In this document: in pieces, positions 51,940 through 59,411 of the stretch
Layout of the letters: the number at the start of each line of letters is the position of its first letter
Position numbering within the stretch: position 1 is the first letter of the stretch
Source of the DNA: an uncultured Aquimarina sp.
Lineage (GTDB): Bacteria > Bacteroidota > Bacteroidia > Flavobacteriales > Flavobacteriaceae
Direction: 5' to 3'
Assembly: GCF_947492965.1 (NCBI RefSeq)
Contig: NZ_CANLOZ010000002.1
Coordinates: 620,001 to 684,000 of the forward strand
Length of the DNA: 64,000 nucleotides
Position numbers and translations under genes: made by a program
Notes under the pieces: model-generated
What the model saw: only the letters and a program-made list of their open reading frames with translations
What the model was told of the DNA's origin: nothing
The model's database searches: none

Positions 51940-52806
51940 TTATAAAAATTGATTAATTAGAACAGCGATTTCTTCATGCTGTTCTTCTAAGTGTAGATGA
52001 TGTCCTCCTGGCAACCAATGCAACTGTTTCTTTTTGAATCTTTGAAGTCTTTTATGAAACAATCCTTCGGCGAAGAGTCCTTGTTCTCCCAGTAATATTA
52101 ATACTTCGGAGCTAATTTTGTCAATAAACAGCTGTGCTTGATGCTCTGTCATTTTATAGATTTCCGGTAAGGCTATACGAGCATCATATCGCCACCGATA
52201 TCCATTAGATATTTTTTGCAAGGAGCGTTCTATCAAAGAAGCAGAAGATCGATATGAGATATTTCCAAAATTACTCTTCATCCTATCTTTAATAGCTTCT
52301 TCTTTTGTAGCAAATTGTGGAACATCAATTGAAGAAAACCCATACAATTTGGTTTTCTTAGCCATCTTTCGTTGTTTAATAGATTTTCTAAAATTGTCTA
52401 CTACATTACTATCTTCCAAAACAAATGGGGCTCCAAGACCATCAACAAATATTAGTTTATCTACAAGCTCAGGCATCGCTCCAGCCATAATACTAGCGAT
52501 ACCTGTACCCATGGAATGAGCAAGAATTGAAATCTTTTCCCATCCTAATATATCGATAACACCAAGTAAATCCTTTGCATAATCCCACAAGAAATATGAG
52601 CTATTTTCAGGTCTATGATCTGATAAGCCATGTCCAGCAATGTCAATGGCAATAAAATATTTATCCTTTGAAATTAATGGCGCGATACTATCAAAAGTAT
52701 TCGCATTATCTAACCAACCATGAATTCCTAAAATCGGAGGGTTATTAGAATTACCCCAAGCCTTCGCCTTAAGTGTTAAGTCTCCTAAGTCAAATGTTAA
52801 TTCCAT
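51940..52806 (-). CDS. Alpha/beta hydrolase of the carrier-protein module
   Basis: This 288-residue cytosolic hydrolase has the nucleophile Ser98 in ILAHSMGTGIAS, an oxyanion-hole segment LGIHGWLDNANTF and the catalytic His in LPGGHHLHLEE near the end. It is related to the hydrolases that accompany acyl-ACP pathways and could release the product or edit the acyl carrier. The start is 2 bases after the stop of the AMP-ligase gene, so it is in the same operon. Confidence 0.87.
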   Translation of the reverse strand: MELTFDLGDLTLKAKAWGNSNNPPILGIHGWLDNANTFDSIAPLISKDKYFIAIDIAGHGLSDHRPENSSYFLWDYAKDLLGVIDILGWEKISILAHSMGTGIASIMAGAMPELVDKLIFVDGLGAPFVLEDSNVVDNFRKSIKQRKMAKKTKLYGFSSIDVPQFATKEEAIKDRMKSNFGNISYRSSASLIERSLQKISNGYRWRYDARIALPEIYKMTEHQAQLFIDKISSEVLILLGEQGLFAEGLFHKRLQRFKKKQLHWLPGGHHLHLEEQHEEIAVLINQFL

Positions 52807-52808
52807 AA

Positions 52809-54395
52809 TTAAATCACCGAAGAATTAATATGCTCTTCTTTTAAAAGCTGCAATGCTCTATTTTTTAATTCAATTACATTGAATTTGCCATTTGGTGTTT
52901 TAGGTATCGATTTAATAATTTTAAGATACTCTGGAACCTTATAAATCTCTAGGCCTTCTTTACATTGAATTAAGATATCATTTTCAGAAACTAAGGAACC
53001 TTCTTCCAACACGACAAAAGCAAAAAGCGCTTCTCCATAATCTTCATGAGGGACTCCAGTTACTACTGCCGAATGAACACCTGAGATTGTATTTAGATAA
53101 TCTTCAACCTCTTTTGGACTCACTTTAATCCCTCTAGAGTTGATCATGTGATCCATTCTGCCCTTAAAATAGAGGTATCCGTTCTCATCAATGCAACAGT
53201 AATCTCCAGTGTATAATATTCTTTCGCCAGGATATATTCCTGGTTTTAGTTTTTCTGATGTTTTCTCTGGTTTTTTCCAATAACCTTGCATTACGGTTGC
53301 TCCTCTTATTACCAATTGCCCTACGGTATTTGGTGTAAGAATTCTATTCCCTTTTTCATCTACAACCCATAACTCAGTATTAGGAATTGCAATTCCTACA
53401 CTATTTGGTTTTGTATCAATCTCTTTAGGAGGTAAATACGTGCATCTTTTGCACTCGGTAAGTCCATACATAGAGAATATATCTGCCTTGATAAATAGTT
53501 TTTTGATCATCTGAATATTACTAGGCAACAACGCTGCTCCTGTATTTGTTACTGTTCTAACACTCGAAAGATCAAAGTTGTATTTCTTACTTTGTTCGTG
53601 TAATAGCATAATCATAGTAGGAACTGCAGGCAAAATAGTTGCCTTCTCTTTTTCTATAGTTTTTAATAAAAATATAGGCCAAGAAGATTCTTTCTCTAAA
53701 AGCAAGGTTGCTCCTTTAGAAATACACATGATCATCTGATATAGACCGTAATCAAAAGATAATGGTAGTGCACATAACACTTTGTCATGTTTTTGATAAT
53801 TAAGATAACTATTTAAAGAATTTGTAGCAGCGATCATATTTTCATGTGATAGCATTACACCTTTAGGTTCTCCTGTAGAACCAGAAGTATATATAATGGC
53901 CGCTAGATCGATACTTATTAAACCTGAAGGCTTTAATGTCGAATGATGATTCTTTAACGTATCGAAATAATCCACGAACAAATCTTCTTTGAGTTGATCA
54001 TCTCTATCCACTACGATAACTTTTGTAAGTTTAGATTTCGCTATGATATTTTTGTGTAATAAAATGGTGTCTTTTGCTGAAATAAAAACTATAGCACCAG
54101 AATTATCAAGAATATATTCTAACTTGTTTGATTTCAATTCTGTTCCTACTGGAATAACAATAGCTCCAACTTTAAGAACTGCCCAGAATGAAATAACCGC
54201 TTCGATCGTATTTCCTAACTGTAGTACAATTCTATCTCCCCTTTTTACCCCAACACTTTGAAGATAAATTGCTAATGAATCTGATTGACGTTCTACATCA
54301 GAAAAAGTATATATGTTTTTCCCGGTGACTACAGCTGCCTTGTTAGGAAACAGACGTACTGATTCTTCCAAGAAATTTTGCATTTTTGGTATCAT
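52809..54395 (-). CDS. AMP-forming acyl/aminoacyl ligase
   Basis: This 528-residue ANL-superfamily enzyme activates a carboxylic acid with ATP and passes it to a thiol, here probably the carrier protein encoded upstream. Motifs include the A3 loop AIIYTSGSTGEPKGVM, A5 MYGLTECKRCTYLPP, A7 YTGDYCCIDENGY and A10 IPKTPNGKFN. There is no carrier or condensation domain, so it is a stand-alone ligase. An alternative start at 54383 is possible. The substrate is unknown. It is 149 bases from the ACP gene, with a hairpin in the gap, and 2 bases from the hydrolase gene. Confidence 0.92.
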   Translation of the reverse strand: MIPKMQNFLEESVRLFPNKAAVVTGKNIYTFSDVERQSDSLAIYLQSVGVKRGDRIVLQLGNTIEAVISFWAVLKVGAIVIPVGTELKSNKLEYILDNSGAIVFISAKDTILLHKNIIAKSKLTKVIVVDRDDQLKEDLFVDYFDTLKNHHSTLKPSGLISIDLAAIIYTSGSTGEPKGVMLSHENMIAATNSLNSYLNYQKHDKVLCALPLSFDYGLYQMIMCISKGATLLLEKESSWPIFLLKTIEKEKATILPAVPTMIMLLHEQSKKYNFDLSSVRTVTNTGAALLPSNIQMIKKLFIKADIFSMYGLTECKRCTYLPPKEIDTKPNSVGIAIPNTELWVVDEKGNRILTPNTVGQLVIRGATVMQGYWKKPEKTSEKLKPGIYPGERILYTGDYCCIDENGYLYFKGRMDHMINSRGIKVSPKEVEDYLNTISGVHSAVVTGVPHEDYGEALFAFVVLEEGSLVSENDILIQCKEGLEIYKVPEYLKIIKSIPKTPNGKFNVIELKNRALQLLKEEHINSSVI

Positions 54396-54436
54396 TGTTT
54401 TGTAAGATTTGTGATGTTATATAAAGAAAGAAGATT

Positions 54437-54478
54437 AATCAAGGCTTCTAATATCTAATCATACTAAAAGCCTTAATT
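54437..54478 (-). terminator. Hairpin between the ACP and ligase genes
   Basis: An 11-pair stem with one G-U pair (54437-54447 with 54468-54478, 20-base loop) has no strong T-tract. It may act as an attenuator or RNA processing site rather than a full terminator. Confidence 0.35.
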
Positions 54479-54544
54479 GTTCTCTATATATAAATAATTA
54501 ATAATATAAGATAGTCTATGAAAAGGCGTTAATTGTATCTTCTT

Positions 54545-54817
54545 TTAAATAGCAGACACAGGTATTTTCATTTCATTCAATACATATTCAAATATTGATT
54601 TTAGCGTATTAAAATGCTTGGCTTCTATGGTATCTGCATTCACTTCAAACCCCTGAATATTATCTTCTAAAAAAGTCAGAAAAAACATAGATGACAATGA
54701 GTCTATACCTAGATCATTTTTAAGATGAGCATCCATAACAATTTGATCTTTTGTAATATTAGGTATACTATCTATAAGTCCATTTTTTATAGTATCTAAA
54801 ATTATATCTGTATTCAT
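54545..54817 (-). CDS. Acyl carrier protein
   Basis: This 90-residue free-standing carrier protein has the phosphopantetheine attachment Ser40 in the motif LGIDSLSSMF. The surrounding acidic helix (DAHLKNDLGID) is typical. It is longer at the C-terminus (NEMKIPVSAI) than the fatty-acid ACP and is not next to fatty-acid genes. It lies 6 bases after the LysA-type decarboxylase, so it is dedicated to this module. Confidence 0.93.
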   Translation of the reverse strand: MNTDIILDTIKNGLIDSIPNITKDQIVMDAHLKNDLGIDSLSSMFFLTFLEDNIQGFEVNADTIEAKHFNTLKSIFEYVLNEMKIPVSAI

Positions 54818-54823
54818 TTCTAC

Positions 54824-56104
54824 CTAGTTTAAAATTAATTCATCGTGATGCTGAACATCTACCATTATTTGTTTACTCATAATATCCGAAGTAGTATCGC
54901 TTTCTCTAATCAAATATGATTTATCTTGATACATGAGTACTTCGGAGGGAAAACCATGACTATGAAAAAGTCCTGGAGAAGAACTTGGGCCATATGCCCC
55001 AGAAAATGCTACCAAAAGAACATCTGAAACTTTTGCCTCTTTTAATTCCATATTTCTACCAATGATATCATCTGGGCTACACAAAGGTCCTGATACTTGA
55101 TATACCTTATTTGTACTGTCCTTCGACGCTGAAATATTTTGCATTGGAAAATTTCTTTTCACGACACGTCCAGAACCTGCTGCTGCAGAATGACAGTTTG
55201 TACCTCCATCGGTAACTAAAAATGTTTTTCCATGATTTACTTTTATATTATTAACAGTAACAGCCAGATAGCCTGCTGTTCCCGCTATAAATCTTCCAGA
55301 TTCCATAATAATGCGTGTATCTGGATATTTTTGATTGAATTTAGAGAATAACGGAACCATTAATGCCTTAAATTCTTCAATATCTAGTTCCTTCTGGTTA
55401 TTAAAATACGGAACACCCATTCCTCCACCCACGTCAACCATAGTAAATTTGCAGTTATACATCTGCACAATTTTATCATATAATCCTAGGATGTATTTTG
55501 TGTTTTCGTATACTGAAGAAGCTTCTAAAATATTAGTTCCATTATACACGTGAATTCCTTTCACATTTACATTTGGAGTGTTCAAATACTCTCGAAAGTT
55601 TTGTATGGCATGTTGTTCTTCAATTCCGAAGTGTGTAGGTCTTCCTCCCATTTTCCATGGTGATCCTTCGGCAGAAAAGTCTGGATTTATCCGAATAGCT
55701 ACATTAGCTACTACTCCTAAATCTTTTGAAAAATTTGAAATCCTTTCTAATTCGATTTCGGATTCTACAACAATAGCAAATATATTTAGTGATATTGCTC
55801 TTTTAAGTTCATAGTCTTTCTTACAAGGACCTAAATAGATAATATCTTCTGGCGTAGCACCAGCTTTTAGTGCTATTTCCATTTCGGTGATGGAGCACAC
55901 CTCAGTACATGCTCCGTGATTTCTTAATAATCGAACAAGTGAAACATTCGGATTTACTTTCAATGCATAAAATACATCTACAAATTTTGGTAACGCATTT
56001 ACGAGATTTTTATAATTTTTCACTAATTGATCTCCATCATAAATATACGATGGAGTACCATATTCTTTAGCAATAGATACTATTGCTGAATTATGTATTT
56101 TCAT
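54824..56104 (-). CDS. Type III-fold (LysA-like) PLP decarboxylase
   Basis: This 426-residue alanine-racemase-fold decarboxylase has the PLP lysine Lys49 in FYALKVNPN, HVYNGTN, the phosphate loop VDVGGGMG (224-230), ESGRFIAGTAGYL, and Cys342 in SGPLCSPDD, which comes from the second subunit. All are intact. Diaminopimelate, ornithine and carrier-bound amino-acid decarboxylases share this fold. It resembles the BtrK/VinO type that acts on an aminoacyl-ACP more than biosynthetic LysA, because it directly precedes an ACP and a ligase. It is the first gene of the operon, behind a structured leader. Confidence 0.87.
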   Translation of the reverse strand: MKIHNSAIVSIAKEYGTPSYIYDGDQLVKNYKNLVNALPKFVDVFYALKVNPNVSLVRLLRNHGACTEVCSITEMEIALKAGATPEDIIYLGPCKKDYELKRAISLNIFAIVVESEIELERISNFSKDLGVVANVAIRINPDFSAEGSPWKMGGRPTHFGIEEQHAIQNFREYLNTPNVNVKGIHVYNGTNILEASSVYENTKYILGLYDKIVQMYNCKFTMVDVGGGMGVPYFNNQKELDIEEFKALMVPLFSKFNQKYPDTRIIMESGRFIAGTAGYLAVTVNNIKVNHGKTFLVTDGGTNCHSAAAGSGRVVKRNFPMQNISASKDSTNKVYQVSGPLCSPDDIIGRNMELKEAKVSDVLLVAFSGAYGPSSSPGLFHSHGFPSEVLMYQDKSYLIRESDTTSDIMSKQIMVDVQHHDELILN

Positions 56105-56125
56105 TTGTGTGTGTGTTTATTGCTC

Positions 56126-56180
56126 GAATAGAAAATTCCTTTACGATAATAGGACCCATCGTTTTTAAGCGATTCTATTC
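56126..56180 (-). promoter_or_regulatory. Nested inverted repeats in the leader of the decarboxylase-ACP operon
   Basis: The outer arms GAATAGAA and TTCTATTC (56126-56133, 56173-56180) enclose ACGAT/ATCGT (56143-56147, 56158-56162). The site lies 22-76 bases before the decarboxylase start. It may be a regulator site or a folded leader. It is not near any gene end, which argues against a terminator. Confidence 0.35.
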
Positions 56181-56315
56181 TAAACAATTAAAGTTATGCA
56201 AGACTCTAGTAGAAATCGTATTAGTCTAGTCCTGCTTTAGTTATAAGTGTGATATTATGAATTACAATTACTTATATACAAAGCTTTGTAATTACAAATA
56301 GATTTAAGAAAATGA

Positions 56316-56861
56316 CTATTTATCGGAATTAAACATATCATATTCTATAAGCCATTCTCCATTTTCTTTTTTCCATAGAATTACATAAGACCCTTCGAAT
56401 ATGGGTTTATTTTCTGTATCCACATACCCTAACATATGACATCGTTGAAAAGCAACATCCATTCCTCCGAAAAACTGTAGCTCATCCTGAAAAAATTCTA
56501 CTTTATCTACAGATTTAACGCTTGTTGCAAATTCTTGTTCAATTTGTGATCTTCCAATTCTTGGTTTTACTCCTGGTTTCATAAATACAGCTCCAGAAGT
56601 AGTGTATTCTTCAGAGATACCTTTTGGATCTTTATTTCTCCACTTTGTTTCGAATCGTCGATCTGCGATATCAATAAGTTTTGCTTCTTTTAAAAGGTCC
56701 TTTTTGGTTACTGTTTCATCTCCAAAATAGCTTACTACAGATTCTTTGTATTCGATCTTAACTACTTCAGATATATCATTTTTTGCAAATGAATAGATTA
56801 CTGTAGTCAATACTCCAAGTAGCATGAGAATAAATCCCCGTTTTAAATGAATTGAGTTCAT
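56316..56861 (-). CDS. NTF2/SnoaL-like exported protein
   Basis: The protein has 181 residues with an N-terminal hydrophobic segment (RGFILMLLGVLTTVIYSFA) acting as a signal or anchor. The body has the DUF4440/SnoaL layout: LLKEAKLIDIADRRFETKWRNKDP, SEEYTTSGAVFMKPG, RSQIEQEF, and the end GEWLIEYDMFNSD. Such folds bind small molecules; some are enzymes. It lies 211 bases upstream of the LysA-type decarboxylase on the same strand and is divergent from a Crp/Fnr gene, so it may belong to the same regulon. Confidence 0.72.
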   Translation of the reverse strand: MNSIHLKRGFILMLLGVLTTVIYSFAKNDISEVVKIEYKESVVSYFGDETVTKKDLLKEAKLIDIADRRFETKWRNKDPKGISEEYTTSGAVFMKPGVKPRIGRSQIEQEFATSVKSVDKVEFFQDELQFFGGMDVAFQRCHMLGYVDTENKPIFEGSYVILWKKENGEWLIEYDMFNSDK

Positions 56862-57099
56862 GATTTTAAATGGTTTTAAGAGTTATTATTTGTGTTTTTA
56901 TACAACTCGAAATTAGTATAGGGTCTGCTACTTTGGTATAAATTTTCTAACACTAATTCTACTTTATTTTAATTATGAATCTCTTAAAACGACATATTAA
57001 CCTCAAAAGAAATATGTATTAATTACAATTAAATTCATTTTACAATGTTAATATGACATAATTTTAACATTTGTTTAATTAAATAACCAACTTAATTCA

Positions 57100-57750
57100 A
57101 TGTCACTTACATCATTAAACGCTTTGATCCCAAAGGATCAAAAACAATCTAATCATTACTGCAAAAAAGAAATCATTGTTCAGGGAACCTACTTCTACAA
57201 AAAAATATTCCATGTAAAAAATGGGATTGTAAAAATCAGCAGCATTACTAAAAATGGAGAAGAAACTATCCCTTTATTACTAACTTCTGGTCAATATTTT
57301 GGAGCTAAACCTATGATTGACAGCTTTCCTTTTTATTATATCTGCGAAGCACAAAAAAACAACACAGAAATACAAGAGTTTGATATTATGATTTTACAAA
57401 ATCTGTTACAGGATAAAATATCAGAGAATATTGGTTTTTTGAAAATCTTAGGAGATCAATACATAGAACTAGAAAGAAGAATTAAAACGCTGTATCTAAG
57501 AAATACGGAACAAAGAATTCTTAATGTATTGATGGAGTTTAAAGATAAGTTTGATCATAAATTAGATCATCAGGAGAATATTATTATTAATATGCCTTTA
57601 AATCAAGAAGAAATGTCTAATTACTTAAGAGTAACGCGAGTAACCATTAATAAAATCATGAATAAACTAAAACGTAAACTACTCATTAAATCGGATCAAA
57701 ATACATTAACGCTGACCAAAAAATTCTTTGAGTATTACGGAACATTTTAA
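57100..57750 (+). CDS. Crp/Fnr-family transcription regulator
   Basis: The protein has 216 residues. The effector barrel contains FYKKIFHVKNGIVKISSITKNGEETIPLL and a YFGAKP turn. A long dimerisation helix is followed by the HTH NYLRVTRVTINKIMNKLKRK. It lacks the cysteines of Fnr iron-sulfur sensors and the cAMP cassette. The gene is divergent from the NTF2-like gene and the carrier-protein operon, so it is a candidate regulator of that module. The gene ends at a hairpin shared with the convergent barrel gene. Confidence 0.83.
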   Translation: MSLTSLNALIPKDQKQSNHYCKKEIIVQGTYFYKKIFHVKNGIVKISSITKNGEETIPLLLTSGQYFGAKPMIDSFPFYYICEAQKNNTEIQEFDIMILQNLLQDKISENIGFLKILGDQYIELERRIKTLYLRNTEQRILNVLMEFKDKFDHKLDHQENIIINMPLNQEEMSNYLRVTRVTINKIMNKLKRKLLIKSDQNTLTLTKKFFEYYGTF

Positions 57751-57757
57751 TATTAAT

Positions 57758-57787
57758 AAAAAAGCTCACCATGTAATTGGTGAGCTT
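57758..57787. terminator. Terminator between the Crp/Fnr and barrel genes
   Basis: The perfect 10-base stem AAGCTCACCA/TGGTGAGCTT has a 6-base loop. On the minus strand it is followed by six T, so it mainly serves the barrel gene. Confidence 0.85.
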
Positions 57788-57815
57788 CTAAATATTTTAT
57801 TGGAAAGAGCTTATT

Positions 57816-58370
57816 TTATAACCTGTAACCTACTGATAATTGAATATTGCGACTCGTACCGTCTATATTTAGTCCAGCATCTTCGTCAAAAACATTTGCC
57901 AATCCTAAAGCATACCTAAGATCAACAAAAAAATTATCCGTGATATTAGCACCAACACCAATCACTCCAGCAAAATCAAAGGTGCCAAAATCTGTCGTGT
58001 CTGCTTGGTTATCTTCCCACTCCCATATTTTAATACCAGCTTGTGGTCCCAATTGAACATTAAAAACATCTGTTATGTTGTATTTTAATAAAATAGGAAG
58101 TTGTAAATAATTTACTCTAAGATCTCTATCTTTATTACCTTGTCCAGAATATTGAAGTTCTGGTTGTATTCTTAATTTGTTGGTTAACCTATAATCTGCA
58201 AGAAAACCAACTACTACTCCGATTCTACTTTGATCCAAATCACCAGTAATATTATCAGAACTTATAGAACTTAAATTAGCTCCAATTCTAATTCCATACT
58301 TCGATTCTTGGGCATTTATCGTAATACAAGTAATTAATAATACAAAAATTAAAAGTATTTTTTTATTCAT
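57816..58370 (-). CDS. Outer-membrane beta-barrel protein (PorT/OmpW-like, PF13568 type)
   Basis: The protein has 184 residues from the ATG ending at 58370. An upstream frame to 58406 has no signal features. The signal peptide MNKKILLIFVLLITCITINAQ is followed by KYGIRIGANLSSIS, the usual opening of this Bacteroidota barrel family. Strands such as IGVVVGFLADYRL, LQLPILLKYNI and FFVDLRYALGLANVF and the end IQLSVGYRL fit an eight-strand barrel. The function is unknown. Confidence 0.82.
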   Translation of the reverse strand: MNKKILLIFVLLITCITINAQESKYGIRIGANLSSISSDNITGDLDQSRIGVVVGFLADYRLTNKLRIQPELQYSGQGNKDRDLRVNYLQLPILLKYNITDVFNVQLGPQAGIKIWEWEDNQADTTDFGTFDFAGVIGVGANITDNFFVDLRYALGLANVFDEDAGLNIDGTSRNIQLSVGYRL

Positions 58371-58506
58371 AGCATAAGTATTTATTAATATTTGGTATAT
58401 GTACAATTTATAACAAAAAAAGCAATTTTTAAATTAATGATGTTTTTTAATCTAAAAAATAAGGCATAAAATAGATAAAATACCAATAAACTTGTTGTTC
58501 TACACT

Positions 58507-59406
58507 TTATTTACCTTCTAATTTTTCACTATAAAGATATTTAATAATACCGTCAGAAAGCCCAATTTTAGGCACATATATTTCTTGAGCACCACTCCAT
58601 TTCATTGCGGACAAATAAATTCTAGTTGCCGGAAGAATCACATCCGCTCTATCTTGATTAAGATTTAATTCCCAGATTCTCTCTTCATAAGACAATGATT
58701 TTAATAAATCATAATATGAACTTAAATACAAAAAGGAAAGGGGTTTTCCGTTACTTTTTCCACTATTCTTAAAAATATTATTAATATTTCCTCCAGAACC
58801 TATAAGGGATAGCCGAGTGTATCCAGCAGTGATCTTTTTAATCCAATTCTCAACTTCGCTCCAAGTATCTTCGGATACTACATTATTCAGTAATCTAACA
58901 GTTCCTAATTTAAAAGATCTGGAATCAATTGTCTTACCATTATGATATAATGTAAATTCTGTACTTCCTCCTCCTACATCTACATAAAGATAGGTAGCAT
59001 CAGAATTTATCAAATCATGGAGATCGGTCATAGCAATAATCGCAGCTTCATTAGAGCCATCGATAATATCAATATGTATTCCCGTATTTTCCTTAATAAG
59101 ATCTACGACCTCTTTACCATTATTAGCTTCTCTCATTGCTGAAGTAGCACAAGCCTTATAACGCACTACTTTATGAGTTTTCATTAAAAGTTGATAAGCC
59201 TGCATAGCATCTAACATCCTACCAATATTTTCTTCCGAAATTTTTCCATTTAAAAAAACATCAGCTCCTAATCGAATAGGAACTCTTACAAGGCTAGTTT
59301 TTTTAAATCGTGTCTTTTTTCCTTCTTCTTCGTGGACACTACTAATCAACAATCTCACCGCATTAGAACCAATATCAATGGCTCCATATTTTTCTATAGT
59401 CAACAA
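58507..59406 (-). CDS. ppx: Exopolyphosphatase/guanosine pentaphosphatase (Ppx/GppA)
   Basis: This 299-residue protein of the sugar-kinase/Hsp70 fold hydrolyses polyphosphate from the ends or pppGpp. The phosphate-1 motif is YGAIDIGSNAVRLLI, LYVDVGGGSTEFTLYHNG is the second, and the adenosine-like motif is LIGSGGNINNIF. It is the short form without the C-terminal HD domain. It is the last gene of the sixA-ppk1-ppx operon, starting 5 bases after the ppk1 stop. Confidence 0.92.
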   Translation of the reverse strand: MLTIEKYGAIDIGSNAVRLLISSVHEEEGKKTRFKKTSLVRVPIRLGADVFLNGKISEENIGRMLDAMQAYQLLMKTHKVVRYKACATSAMREANNGKEVVDLIKENTGIHIDIIDGSNEAAIIAMTDLHDLINSDATYLYVDVGGGSTEFTLYHNGKTIDSRSFKLGTVRLLNNVVSEDTWSEVENWIKKITAGYTRLSLIGSGGNINNIFKNSGKSNGKPLSFLYLSSYYDLLKSLSYEERIWELNLNQDRADVILPATRIYLSAMKWSGAQEIYVPKIGLSDGIIKYLYSEKLEGK

Positions 59407-59411
59407 AATAT

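Noticed and set aside
51940..57750. Exosortase or PEP-CTERM genes near the ACP-ligase module
   Set aside because: I searched both strands by eye for such proteins and found none, so an exosortase A link is not supported within this window.
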